In this document: positions 43,235 through 50,946 of the stretch, in pieces
Layout: every line of letters starts with the position of its first letter
How positions within the stretch are numbered: position 1 is the first letter of the stretch
Source: Brevirhabdus sp.
Lineage (GTDB): Bacteria; Pseudomonadota; Alphaproteobacteria; Rhodobacterales; Rhodobacteraceae
Length of the DNA: 64,000 bases
NCBI GenBank assembly: GCA_024637315.1
Contig: JAGXFH010000062.1
Coordinates: 21,835 to 85,834 of the forward strand
Direction of reading: 5' to 3'
Program-made: the position numbers and the translations under genes
Notes under the pieces: generated by a model
The model's input: the letters and a program-made list of their open reading frames with translations, nothing else
Databases searched by the model: none
What the model was told of the DNA's origin: nothing

Positions 43235-43417
43235 TGGCGGGCCAGGACTTCTGAAATGCTCGTGCGAATATCGCGCCGATCAGGCCGGCGAGATCGATGA
43301 TGACATGAATTGCGGTCCTCTCGGGGGTTTCGAAATGGGCCGGGCAGGCCCGGCCCGCGCCTCCTTCGCGGAACCCGTAGCGCGCCTATCCAAGACCAAA
43401 CGCTGAAAGGACGATCC

Positions 43418-43606
43418 ATGCCCGCAACCTCGAAAGCACAGCAAAGGGCCGCCGGTGCCGCACTCGCCGCCAAGCGCGGGGAGATTGACAAAAGCGACCT
43501 GCAAGGCGCCTCGAAAGAGATGTACGAAACGATGACAGAGGATGAGCTTGAGGACCTGGCCGCAACTTCGCATGACGATCTGCCGGAGAAGAAGGAAGAC
43601 GACTGA
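43418..43606 (+). CDS. DUF3008 family small protein
   Basis: A 62-residue soluble, Ala- and Lys-rich protein. MPATSKAQQRAAGAALAAKRGE is the DUF3008 start, and KEMYETMTEDELEDLAATS the conserved acidic helix. GAAAGGACGATCC precedes the ATG. Such proteins recur near stress genes in Rhodobacterales and have no known function. A GGAAC lies at 43370-43374, but no matching -10 follows at 16-17 nt, so I do not call an EcfG promoter. It is convergent with the next PRC-barrel gene. Confidence 0.85.
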   Translation: MPATSKAQQRAAGAALAAKRGEIDKSDLQGASKEMYETMTEDELEDLAATSHDDLPEKKEDD

Positions 43607-43609
43607 AAT

Positions 43610-43633
43610 CATGGCGGCCCGCAGGCCACCATG
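43610..43633. terminator. Hairpin between convergent DUF3008 and PRC-barrel genes
   Basis: CATGGCGGCC pairs with GGCCACCATG (one mismatch) around a 4-nt loop, in the 41-nt gap between two convergent stops. No T run follows on either strand, so termination strength is doubtful. Confidence 0.4.
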
Positions 43634-43647
43634 TCATGCGATTTGCC

Positions 43648-43998
43648 TCAGATCCAGTAATACGGGATGCCGTAATGGTCGAAGGTACTCTTCTCCCATT
43701 CGCGGTCGCGTTGCCAGTCGTCTGACCGGGCTGGCGCGCCCTGCAACTGCTCTTTCGTGATGTCGGTGACGAAGCCGCCCTTGGCCGTGCTGTAGTCCAG
43801 CGCGTCCCACGGGATCGGATAGTAATCCTCGCCCAGACCGAAAAGACCACCGAAGCCCATGACGGCATAAGCGACCTTACCGGATTCCTTGTCTATCATC
43901 AGGTGGTCGATATCGCCGACATGATCGCCACCGGGGTTGTAGACCTGCGTGCCGCTGACATCGCGGGACGAGACGAGCGGATGCTGGGATTGGGTCAT
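43648..43998 (-). CDS. Cytoplasmic PRC-barrel protein
   Basis: The 116-residue protein has one PRC-barrel (LVSSRDVSGTQVYNPGGDHVG, then IDHLMIDKESGKVAYAVMGFGG), followed by the conserved tail DYYPIPWDALDYSTAKGGFV and an aromatic C terminus. There is no signal peptide, unlike the other two PRC proteins of the island. This is the PRC type found in many soil and marine alphaproteobacteria, often desiccation- or stress-induced. AAAGGAGGTTC precedes the ATG, and an EcfG promoter lies 33-58 nt upstream. Confidence 0.9.
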   Translation of the reverse strand: MTQSQHPLVSSRDVSGTQVYNPGGDHVGDIDHLMIDKESGKVAYAVMGFGGLFGLGEDYYPIPWDALDYSTAKGGFVTDITKEQLQGAPARSDDWQRDREWEKSTFDHYGIPYYWI

Positions 43999-44030
43999 CT
44001 GAACCTCCTTTCAGGGTTGTACCAAACCTC

Positions 44031-44056
44031 AACGACACCGCCATGGCGAAAGTTCC
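44031..44056 (-). promoter_or_regulatory. EcfG-type promoter of the cytoplasmic PRC-barrel gene
   Basis: On the minus strand GGAAC (44056-44052), 17-nt spacer, CGTT (44034-44031), 33 nt ahead of the start codon. Confidence 0.82.
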
Positions 44057-44127
44057 GTCTGGCCGCCGCTCGGTAGACCGATTCGATGGAGAGCCGCAGC
44101 GTAAACTCCGAAAAATCGGCAAATCCC

Positions 44128-44152
44128 GGAACGGAGATCGCCTCATGACGTT
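44128..44152 (+). promoter_or_regulatory. EcfG-type promoter of the two-domain PRC-barrel gene
   Basis: GGAAC (44128-44132), 16-nt spacer, CGTT (44149-44152), exact consensus, 71 nt before the start codon at 44223. Confidence 0.84.
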
Positions 44153-44222
44153 TGATCGATACGACACGGTCCGGCGAAATCGCCGAGGACTGAAGATAAA
44201 CTGCTTAAACAGGAGCTACGCT

Positions 44223-45041
44223 ATGAAGAAGTTTCTTACATCCACCGCCCTCGCCATACTTGTCGCGGGCCCCGTACTCGGCGCCGCCCATGAGGGAATG
44301 TTCGTCGGAGAAGCCGTTCAAGGCGATATCTACGGATCGAACCTGATCGGCATGCGCCTCTACGTCGCCGAGAGTGACATCGACGATACGATGCCAGTCT
44401 CTGCCGACACCCGCACCGAATGGAACGATGTCGGCGAGATAACCGACGTGCTGATCTCGCCCGAGGGAGAGGTCAAAGCCGTTCTTCTGGATATCGGCGG
44501 CTTCCTTGGCCTTGGCGAAAAAACCATTGCCGTGGATATGGACACCCTGAAATTCCTGCGCGACCAAGACGATGCGAACGATGTCTTTGTTGCCATGCAG
44601 GGCAGCCAGGAGATTCTGGAAAGCGCCCCGGAATTTCAGCGCGCCGGTATGAGTGAACAAGAACAGGTTTCCGCCGACACTGCGGCCGAAACCCCGGCTT
44701 CGGACGAGCCGATGGGCACGTGGACCCGGCCGATCATCGAGCGTGACGGTTACCAGCCCATCGAGTTCACGGATCTTACGGCCGAGGATCTGGAAGGCGC
44801 CACCGTCTACGGTGCCGATGACGGCTCGATCGGCGAGATCGAGGACCTTGTTGTGACCACCGACGGCCAGGTAGAGCAAGCCATCATCGACGTTGGCGGC
44901 TTTCTTGGAATCGGCGTACACCGCATCGCGATTTCCTTCGATGAGGTGCAGGTCGTCCGCTCGGATGACGGTGCCGATGTGCGCGTCTATGTCGGCGCCA
45001 CCCAGGAACAGCTGGAGGCACGGCCCGAATACCAAGGTTGA
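44223..45041 (+). CDS. Exported protein with two PRC-barrel domains
   Basis: The 272-residue protein has a signal peptide (KKFLTSTALAILVAGPVLGA) and two PRC-barrel domains: first about 40-135 (GMRLYVAESDIDDTM, VLLDIGGFLGLGEKTIAVDM), second about 180-272 (LEGATVYGADDGSIGEIEDL, IIDVGGFLGIGVHRIAISF). They are joined by an acidic, Glu/Ala-rich linker. Both domains and the one at 35207 share the GGFLG(I/L)G turn, so the three arose by duplication. AACAGGAGCTACGCT precedes the ATG. An exact EcfG promoter lies upstream. Probably a periplasmic stress protein; no activity can be assigned. Confidence 0.88.
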   Translation: MKKFLTSTALAILVAGPVLGAAHEGMFVGEAVQGDIYGSNLIGMRLYVAESDIDDTMPVSADTRTEWNDVGEITDVLISPEGEVKAVLLDIGGFLGLGEKTIAVDMDTLKFLRDQDDANDVFVAMQGSQEILESAPEFQRAGMSEQEQVSADTAAETPASDEPMGTWTRPIIERDGYQPIEFTDLTAEDLEGATVYGADDGSIGEIEDLVVTTDGQVEQAIIDVGGFLGIGVHRIAISFDEVQVVRSDDGADVRVYVGATQEQLEARPEYQG

Positions 45042-45060
45042 TCCTTCCCGCGATGGCATA

Positions 45061-45092
45061 GGGGCCGCACCAGGCGGCCCCCTTGTCTTTTG
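45061..45092 (+). terminator. Intrinsic terminator after the two-domain PRC gene
   Basis: An 8-bp perfect stem GGGGCCGC with GCGGCCCC and a 5-nt loop, followed by CTTGTCTTTT, 20 nt after the stop. Confidence 0.78.
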
Positions 45093-45102
45093 GCGGAAAT
45101 CC

Positions 45103-46008
45103 CTACTTTTTCAACTTGCGGCTCATCCTCGCGGCCATGAAGTCGATGAAAAGACGTACTTTCGGATCCTGATGTCGACGATGCGCGTAAAGACATCCCA
45201 GTTGCACTGGCAGCGGCGGCGTGTCGTCCGCCACCACCACCAGCGCGCCCGCGGCCAGATGCTCGGCCACGTCGAAGACCGGCGTCATCACGATCCCCTC
45301 GCCGTTCAGCGCCCAGCCGATCAGCACATCCCCGTCATCGGATTCATACGGACCCGCCACGCTGTATTTCTGCGGCCCGGCCTCGGTCATCAGGGTCCAG
45401 CGATACTCGGTCGCGCCGGGGAAGCGCAGCGCGAGACAGGCATGATCGCCGCGCACGATCTCCTCTCCGGTCTTGGGATGGCCCTTGCGGGCGATATATT
45501 CGGGGGCCGCGCACAGAACACGCGGGCAGTCGGCGATCTTGCGCAACTTCAGGTTGGAATCCTCCGGCGTTCCCAGAAAGAACGCCACATCCAGCCCCTC
45601 GGCCATCACGTCGATCTTGCGGTCCGAAAGGCGCAGACGGATATCGATCAGCGGGTAGTCCTTCTTGAAGGCCGGCACGTCAGGCGCAATCAGCCGCCGC
45701 CCGATCCCCAACGGCGCAGCAATGTAAAGCGACCCCTTGGGGTTCTGCGTCACGTTATTCACCGCCGCCTCGGCTTCCTCGACCGCATTGAGCACGTTGC
45801 AGGCGCCCTCGTAAAACAGCTTTCCCTGCTCGGTCGGCTGCAAGGTGCGGGTGGTGCGGATGAACAGCCGCACATTGAGATGCGACTCCAGTTGCCCGAG
45901 TCGCGAGGAGGCGACCGCCGGCGACACACGCAGATCGCGCGCCGCTGCCTACATGCTGCCAAGCTCGTAGGTTCGTACGAAAGTCTTGAGATTCTCGAAA
46001 TACGACAT
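45103..46008 (-). pseudogene. LysR family regulator with in-frame amber stop
   Basis: Reading from the ATG at 46008, the reverse strand encodes MSYFENLKTFVRTYELGSM, then TAG (45951-45949), then AAARDLRVSPAVASSRLG and a full LysR protein to 45103. In homologues this position is usually LGSxSAAAR, so one base change made the stop. The interruption is inside the helix-turn-helix; translation from a later GTG (45927) would lack its first half. The remaining effector domain is intact (LYIAAPLGIGRRLIAP, LALRFPGATEYRW, GIVMTPVFDVAEHLAAG). Likely inactive, unless read through or a sequence error. Former targets are unknown. Confidence 0.82.
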
Positions 46009-46187
46009 TGGCCGCCCTTCGCTTCTGCTTGAAACAGGTGGTCTATTTACTCAATACACCAAAAGGGCCGCCGATCCAGAAGCTGAAAATACCGACGCTC
46101 CCACCGATAAGAACCGCGATTCGGACCAAACCCGCCAAGACCGAACCACCTGGGTAACGGGGACATATGCTATTGTGGCCCGGCCAT

Positions 46188-46222
46188 CCCGCCCGCTGCA
46201 AGACGTCAGCAGGGCGGGTTTT
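46188..46222 (+). terminator. Orphan plus-strand terminator hairpin
   Basis: CCCGCCCGCTG pairs with CAGC-A-GGGCGGG (one bulged A), followed by TTTTC. It reads on the plus strand, but no plus-strand gene lies between 45041 and here. It could end a small RNA or the remnant of a gene divergent from the broken LysR gene. Confidence 0.5.
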
Positions 46223-46242
46223 CGCAAGCAATCGTGGCGCGA

Positions 46243-46944
46243 TCAGCGCAAACGGGCCATCGTCTGGCGCACTGTCTGGATGCGAGAGCGGTTCGGCGGA
46301 TGCGTGCCCAGGAAGCGGTTGCCCGGATCCGGAATCCGGGTGAAGAAACGCGCGCCGACGATCGGATCGTAGCCGGCCCGGTAGGCGATGACGGTGCCCA
46401 GCTCGTCCGCTTCCAGCTCAAAATCCTTGGAAAAGGTCCGCGCGCCGACATTGGCGCCCAAATTCTGCAATGCGCCCGGATCCGCGCCGACAGCGGCGGC
46501 AAGAATGCCGCCCAGAGCCGCACCGGCAGCAGCAGTGTTGCGGGTCCGCCCGAGATGGCCGGCAATGTGATGCGCTGCCTCATGCCCCATGACAAAAGCC
46601 AGTTCATCAACATTTTGCGCCTCAGCAATCAACGCCACGTTGAAGGCGATCACCGGACGGCCCGCCCTGTCGACGGTCTGGTAGGCGTTCGGCGGTTGGT
46701 TTGCGCGGGTGTCGACCACGATCTGGAAATCGCAGTTCGCCGTCGGCGCACGATTGCGGCAGATCAGTTCCGCGACCGGTTCCGTTCTTCTGACCACACC
46801 GGTGAATTCACTCGGCGACACGCTGCCCTTTGGCGCGGTTTGCGCAGCGACCGGGCGATCTCTTGTCGGCGCACCGGTCTCGACCGTCACCACCTCGCAG
46901 CCCGCCATCAACAGCGCCGCACTCAAAACCAATCCCAACCGCAT
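46243..46944 (-). CDS. M48 family metalloprotease, lipoprotein
   Basis: The 233-residue protein has a lipoprotein signal with lipobox LLMAGC (Cys16). The zinc motif is HEAAH at 121-125 in MGHEAAHHIAGH, and the third ligand is the Glu in FELEADELGTVIAY, the M48 arrangement. The C-terminal FLGTHPPNRSRIQTV is also typical of M48C/BepA-like enzymes. It probably takes part in outer-membrane protein quality control in the periplasm. The start at 46944 was chosen for the lipoprotein signal; a longer frame adds 12 atypical residues. It is flanked on the downstream side by the orphan hairpin. Confidence 0.9.
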   Translation of the reverse strand: MRLGLVLSAALLMAGCEVVTVETGAPTRDRPVAAQTAPKGSVSPSEFTGVVRRTEPVAELICRNRAPTANCDFQIVVDTRANQPPNAYQTVDRAGRPVIAFNVALIAEAQNVDELAFVMGHEAAHHIAGHLGRTRNTAAAGAALGGILAAAVGADPGALQNLGANVGARTFSKDFELEADELGTVIAYRAGYDPIVGARFFTRIPDPGNRFLGTHPPNRSRIQTVRQTMARLR

Positions 46945-47051
46945 CGACTTCTCCTCGGACTTTTGCCCGCAATCTAGCAAAGCCGCGCCGAAGGGCCAGA
47001 CAAGTTTGCGTCAGCCCTTGCATTGGGCGAGCCAACCCATAGGCTGGCGCC

Positions 47052-47291
47052 ATGTTTACGATCGAGCACGAATTCGATGCGACCGTCATCATCCTCGTGG
47101 ACGAAGGCGCGACGCATCTGCAAGAGGATGTAACCATCAACGCATTCGAGGACTGCGTGACGCTGGAGCAATACGACCCTCGCGCTGACCGGGTGGACAA
47201 GATCACGCTCTCCCTCGCTCAGGTCCGCGACCTGACCGCCGCCCTCGACCTGCCCGAAGGCGTCTACCGGCTGCGCCGAAAAGGCGCCTGA
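47052..47291 (+). CDS. Conserved small protein of unknown function
   Basis: A 79-residue acidic soluble protein: FTIEHEFDATVIILVDEGA, then LQEDVTINAFEDCVTLEQYD and a C-terminal LAALDLPEGVYRLRRKGA-like end. The alternating hydrophobic pattern suggests a small beta-rich fold. I do not recognise the family. Codon use is normal for the region and the frame ends cleanly, so I accept it as a gene. Its 3' end overlaps the broken DUF167 gene on the other strand. Confidence 0.6.
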   Translation: MFTIEHEFDATVIILVDEGATHLQEDVTINAFEDCVTLEQYDPRADRVDKITLSLAQVRDLTAALDLPEGVYRLRRKGA

Positions 47292-47552
47292 TTGCCGCCC
47301 TCCCGCCGAAAGATCTTGTCGCGCGAGGTCTCTCCGCGCACCAGCGTCAGCGTGGTCTTGGCCACGCCCAAAGACCCGCGCCAGCAGCCGCACCACTTCG
47401 CGGTAGGCCTTGCCAGCCTCGGGAACCGCCGCGACATTGACCCGCAACCGCCCCTCCGCCGCGATCACCGCGCTGCGGACTGCCCCAGGCGTCACACGCA
47501 CGGCAAACTCCGCACCCGGAGCGGCCAGATGTGACAAGCAGCCTTTTTTCAC
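47264..47552 (-). pseudogene. DUF167 (YggU-like) protein, frameshifted
   Basis: From a GTG at 47552 the reverse strand gives KKGCLSHLAAPGAEFAVRV, TPGAVRSAVIAAEGRLRVNVAA and EAGKAYREVVRLLARVFG, the conserved DUF167 core. After the GGG run at 47369-47367 the frame is lost. Removing one G gives VAKTTLTLVRGETSRDKIF, the exact continuation of DUF167, ending at a TAG at 47264. The gene is thus complete apart from one inserted base: a fresh null mutation or an error in the assembly. Function of the family is unknown. Confidence 0.78.
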
Positions 47553-47622
47553 GGCAGGTTTCTCTGGACGGGTTGGCTGGATTTCCACATGGTCAGGCCA
47601 ACCCGGCGCATAGGACAATAAC

Positions 47623-48729
47623 ATGAAAACCGCCTTCTACTGGGACGAACGTTGTTTCTGGCACGCCGGCGGCAATTACGCCTTTACCTTGCCGATCGGC
47701 GGGCTGGTGCAGCCGCTGGCAGCAGGCGGACTGCCCGAAAGCCCCGAAACCAAGCGCCGCCTGAAGAACCTTATCGACGTCACCGGGCTTTCGGGCGATC
47801 TCGTGCTGCGCCACGCTGATGCCGCGACCTGGGATGATCTCGCGCGGGTCCACCCGCAGGGCTTTCTGCAGAGATTCAAGGACATGTCCGACGAGGGCGG
47901 GGGCGAGTTGGGCCTTCGCACCCCCTTTGCGCGCGGTGGTTTCGAACTCGCCGCGCTCTCTGCCGGCCTCGCCAAAGGCGCGCTTTACGCGGTCCTGAAA
48001 GGCGAAGCACAGAACGCCTACGCGCTTTCGCGCCCGCCGGGTCATCATTGCTTACCGGACTTTCCAAACGGTTTCTGCCTGCTGGCCAATATCGCGATCG
48101 CGGTCGAGGCGGCGCTGGCCGATCGCCTGACCGAACGAGTGGCGGTGATCGATTGGGACGTGCATCACGGCAATGGCACAGAGGCGATCTTCTATGATCG
48201 CGCCGATGTCCTGACGATCTCGCTCCACCAGGTTCACAACCACCCGATCGATACGGGCGACGCCGAGGATCGTGGCGAGGGCGCGGGCAAAGGCTGCAAC
48301 ATGAACATCCCGCTGCCCCCCGGCGCAGGCCATGCGACCTATGTCGAAGCCATGGAACGGCTCGTGCTGCCCGCGCTTGCCGGCTTTCGTCCTGACGCGA
48401 TCGTTGTCGCCTGCGGTTATGACGCCGCCGCCATCGACCCGCTCGGCAGGATGCTCGCCACCGCAGAGACTTTTCGCGCGCTCACCGAACTGGCGATGGA
48501 CGCCGCGGACGAGCATTGCGACGGTCGGCTGATTTTCGTCCATGAGGGCGGCTATTCAGAGGTTTACGTGCCGTTTTGCGGCCACGCCGTGCTGCAACAA
48601 CTCTCGGGCAGCACGATCTCGGCCCCTGATCCCTTCGCTGAAATTTTCGCCGCTCGTCAGCCTCCTCCCAGCTTCCTGCGCTACCTGTCCAGTGTGATCG
48701 ACGAACTGGAATCGCATTTCTTTCCTTGA
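47623..48729 (+). CDS. Histone deacetylase-like amidohydrolase (class II)
   Basis: A zinc hydrolase of the HDAC/acetylpolyamine amidohydrolase superfamily, 368 residues. Diagnostic motifs are RPPGHH (His141-His142), VIDWDVHHGNGTEAIF with zinc ligands at D179 and H181, and VVACGYDAAAIDPLG with the third zinc-ligand Asp. HEGGYSEVYVPFCGH near the end is the class II pattern. Bacterial members remove acetyl groups from polyamines or other small amides; the substrate here cannot be told. It is monocistronic as far as seen, upstream of the nitroreductase. Confidence 0.9.
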   Translation: MKTAFYWDERCFWHAGGNYAFTLPIGGLVQPLAAGGLPESPETKRRLKNLIDVTGLSGDLVLRHADAATWDDLARVHPQGFLQRFKDMSDEGGGELGLRTPFARGGFELAALSAGLAKGALYAVLKGEAQNAYALSRPPGHHCLPDFPNGFCLLANIAIAVEAALADRLTERVAVIDWDVHHGNGTEAIFYDRADVLTISLHQVHNHPIDTGDAEDRGEGAGKGCNMNIPLPPGAGHATYVEAMERLVLPALAGFRPDAIVVACGYDAAAIDPLGRMLATAETFRALTELAMDAADEHCDGRLIFVHEGGYSEVYVPFCGHAVLQQLSGSTISAPDPFAEIFAARQPPPSFLRYLSSVIDELESHFFP

Positions 48730-48825
48730 CATAGAGTTGCACCGCGACGCGGCGAAGCCGCGGCGCAACCCCTTGAAGCCCAAGCCGCAATACCCGACAT
48801 TACGCAGACACTGCCGGAGAAAGAC

Positions 48826-49404
48826 ATGCCCAACCCCAATCCCGCCGCGATGGAGTTTCTGCTGACCCGCCGCTCGCGGCCTGCCAAGACCCTGACCACA
48901 CCGATTCCGGCCGGGGCCGCGCTGATGCCGATCCTTACTGCCGCCGCGCGCAGCCCGGATCATGGGAAGCTGGAGCCATGGCGGTTCATTGTGCTGGAAG
49001 GCGCGGCACTGGATCGACTCGCCGATCTGGTCGATAGCCGCGGCGCGGCACTCGGAAAATCGCCGGACGACATCGAGAAAGCCCGCCGGGCCTATGCCGA
49101 AGCCGGGCTGATCGTGGCGGTCATTTCATCGCCGAAACCCTCCGAGAAGATCCCCGAGATCGAGCAGACCTATTCTGCCGGCGCGGTCTGCCTGGCGCTT
49201 CTGAACGCGGCACAGGCTTCCGGCTGGGGCGCCAACTGGCTGACCGGCTGGCCCGTCCACGATGCCGTGTTCCGCGCCGCCGGCCTGAACCTCGCCGCAA
49301 ACGAAACCGTCGCCGGGATGATCCATATCGGCACCGAGACGACACCGCCGCCCGAGCGCCCGCGCCCGGATATCGCGGCACTCACCACATGGATTGCCGG
49401 ATGA
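48826..49404 (+). CDS. Nitroreductase family protein
   Basis: FMN-dependent NAD(P)H oxidoreductase of the YdjA-like branch, 192 residues. LLTRRSRPAKTLTTPIPAG carries the FMN-phosphate-binding arginines, ARSPDHGKLEPWRFIVLEG the flavin-contacting region, and AQASGWGANWLTGWPVHD the C-terminal block. GCCGGAGAAAGAC precedes the ATG. Its stop overlaps the start of the next gene (ATGA). Physiological substrate is unknown for this branch. A GC-rich hairpin without T run occupies the gap before it (about 48736-48769). Confidence 0.87.
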   Translation: MPNPNPAAMEFLLTRRSRPAKTLTTPIPAGAALMPILTAAARSPDHGKLEPWRFIVLEGAALDRLADLVDSRGAALGKSPDDIEKARRAYAEAGLIVAVISSPKPSEKIPEIEQTYSAGAVCLALLNAAQASGWGANWLTGWPVHDAVFRAAGLNLAANETVAGMIHIGTETTPPPERPRPDIAALTTWIAG

Positions 49405-50129
49405 TCCTCGGTGATTTCGCGAAGGCCATCGGCCAATTGACCGATCCGCGCTTCCGCCGCGTCCTATGGCTTGGCCTCGGGCTTACGGTGACGTTGCTTT
49501 TTGCCGTCTATGCCGCCGTACTCTGGCTCGTCAGTCTGTTCGCGCCGGAAACCGTCAGCCTGCCATGGATCGGCGAGGTCGCCTGGGTCAACGACCTGAT
49601 GTCTGGTGCGTCGCTCTTGTTGATGATGATGCTGTCGGTGTTCCTGATGGTTCCGGTTGCCTCGGCCTTCACCTCGATGTTCCTCGATGATGTAGCGCAG
49701 GCGGTCGAGGATCGCCATTACCCGGCGTTGCAGCCTGTCGAGCCGATCGACTGGCTCGATGGGCTGCAGGACACGCTTCGGTTCCTTGGCGTGATCATCA
49801 TTGCCAACCTTCTGGCCATCATTCTTTATGCCTTCATGGCCATGACGGTGGTTCTGGCGCCATTCACCCCCCTCGTCTTCTGGTCGCTCAACGGCTACCT
49901 GCTTGGCCGAGAGTATTTTCAGCTCGTGGCGATGCGCCGGATGGACCGGTCATCCGCCCGCGCGCTCTTTCAAAGACATTCGAGCACCATCTGGCTGGCC
50001 GGAATCTTGATGGCGATGCCACTGTCAGTCCCGCTGATAAACCTTCTGGTGCCCATCCTCGGCGCCGCCACCTTCACGCATCTGTTTCACCGGCTGGAAA
50101 ATGGCCAGACTGCTGCCCGAAAGGCCTAG
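49401..50129 (+). CDS. EI24/CysZ-like membrane protein
   Basis: The 242-residue protein has about four to five hydrophobic segments (LGLGLTVTLLFAVYAAVLWLV, SLLLMMMLSVFLMVPVASAF, LGVIIIANLLAIILYAFMAM). It includes the EI24 pattern FLDDVAQAVEDRHYP and the late WSLNGYLLGREYFQLVAMRR. CysZ members transport sulfate; this alphaproteobacterial branch has no proven function. The ATG overlaps the nitroreductase stop by 4 nt. It converges with the DUF1467 gene, the two ends sharing 4 nt. Confidence 0.82.
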   Translation: MILGDFAKAIGQLTDPRFRRVLWLGLGLTVTLLFAVYAAVLWLVSLFAPETVSLPWIGEVAWVNDLMSGASLLLMMMLSVFLMVPVASAFTSMFLDDVAQAVEDRHYPALQPVEPIDWLDGLQDTLRFLGVIIIANLLAIILYAFMAMTVVLAPFTPLVFWSLNGYLLGREYFQLVAMRRMDRSSARALFQRHSSTIWLAGILMAMPLSVPLINLLVPILGAATFTHLFHRLENGQTAARKA

Positions 50130-50398
50130 CTGCCGTCCATGCGCCCGAACATGTCGATGTCGCGCACCGTGATCCCGCCGAACACGATCACGCCCACAAT
50201 CACGGCCCAAAGCACGATCGCGATCCCTGTCACGATCAGGATCGTGCGCCGGACGTTGAAATTCGCCGGTGCCCCGGCCTGGGTGCCCGGCACGATCTTA
50301 TCCTCGTCGCCTTGCGTGCGCAGTCGGATCGGCAGCGTGACAAACATGACCAGAAACCAGATCACCGCGAGAAGGACGAGGGCGGATGTGATTGCCAT
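50126..50398 (-). CDS. DUF1467 family membrane protein
   Basis: A 90-residue protein with two helices (ALVLLAVIWFLVMFVTLPI and ILIVTGIAIVLWAVIVGVIVFG) separated by a polar stretch containing LRTQGDEDKIVPGTQAGAP, the DUF1467 signature. The family is almost confined to alphaproteobacteria and is regularly encoded after methylmalonyl-CoA epimerase, as here (TGATG overlap). Function is unknown. Confidence 0.9.
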   Translation of the reverse strand: MAITSALVLLAVIWFLVMFVTLPIRLRTQGDEDKIVPGTQAGAPANFNVRRTILIVTGIAIVLWAVIVGVIVFGGITVRDIDMFGRMDGS

Positions 50399-50802
50399 CA
50401 GATCTGCTCCAGCTCGATCAGGCAGCCGTTGAAATCCTTTGGATGCAGGAACAGCACGGGTTTTCCATGCGCACCGACCTTCGGCTCACCGCTGCCCAGA
50501 ACCCGCGCGCCAGCGGCTTTCAGCCGGTCACGCGCTGCCAGAATATCCTCGACCTCGTAACACATGTGATGGATGCCGCCCGCCGGGTTCTTTTCGAGAA
50601 AACCGGCGATCGGGCTGGCCTCGCCCAATGGGTAGAGCAGCTCGATCTTGGTGTTCGGCAGGTTGATGAAAATGACGGTCACGCCGTGATCGGGTTCGTC
50701 TTGCGGCAGGCCAACTTGGGCGCCCAACGTTTCGCGATACTGCGCTGCGGCTGCGTCCAGATCAGGGACGGCGATGGCAACATGGTTGAGGCGTCCGATC
50801 AT
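50398..50802 (-). CDS. mce: Methylmalonyl-CoA epimerase
   Basis: Interconverts the 2R and 2S forms of methylmalonyl-CoA in propionate metabolism, linking propionyl-CoA carboxylase to methylmalonyl-CoA mutase. The 134-residue vicinal-oxygen-chelate protein has LNHVAIAVPDLDAAAAQYR at the N terminus, PNTKIELLYPLGEASPIAGF, GGIHHMCYEVEDILAARD with a metal-ligand His, and FLHPKDFNGCLIELEQ with the final Glu ligand. The start at 50802 excludes a 34-codon upstream extension that lacks family features. Confidence 0.92.
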   Translation of the reverse strand: MIGRLNHVAIAVPDLDAAAAQYRETLGAQVGLPQDEPDHGVTVIFINLPNTKIELLYPLGEASPIAGFLEKNPAGGIHHMCYEVEDILAARDRLKAAGARVLGSGEPKVGAHGKPVLFLHPKDFNGCLIELEQI

Positions 50803-50946
50803 CGGGCCAGGCTCCTTCTTTGCCGCGCCGTTATCCACTCGGGCACCGCCCGACGCAAGGGGCAGCCTGACGCAGGCCCGCGATCTTAACCCGCGATTCA
50901 CCACTTGCAGCCCTTAATGCGACTCACCTGATGAACGAGGCCTGCC

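Noticed and set aside
43370..43374. GGAAC before the DUF3008 gene as EcfG promoter
   Set aside because: The -10 position reads CAAG/AAGA, not CGTT-like.
46043..46231. 62-codon minus-strand frame with a hydrophobic stretch
   Set aside because: It runs through the terminator hairpin, lacks a ribosome site and matches no family I know.
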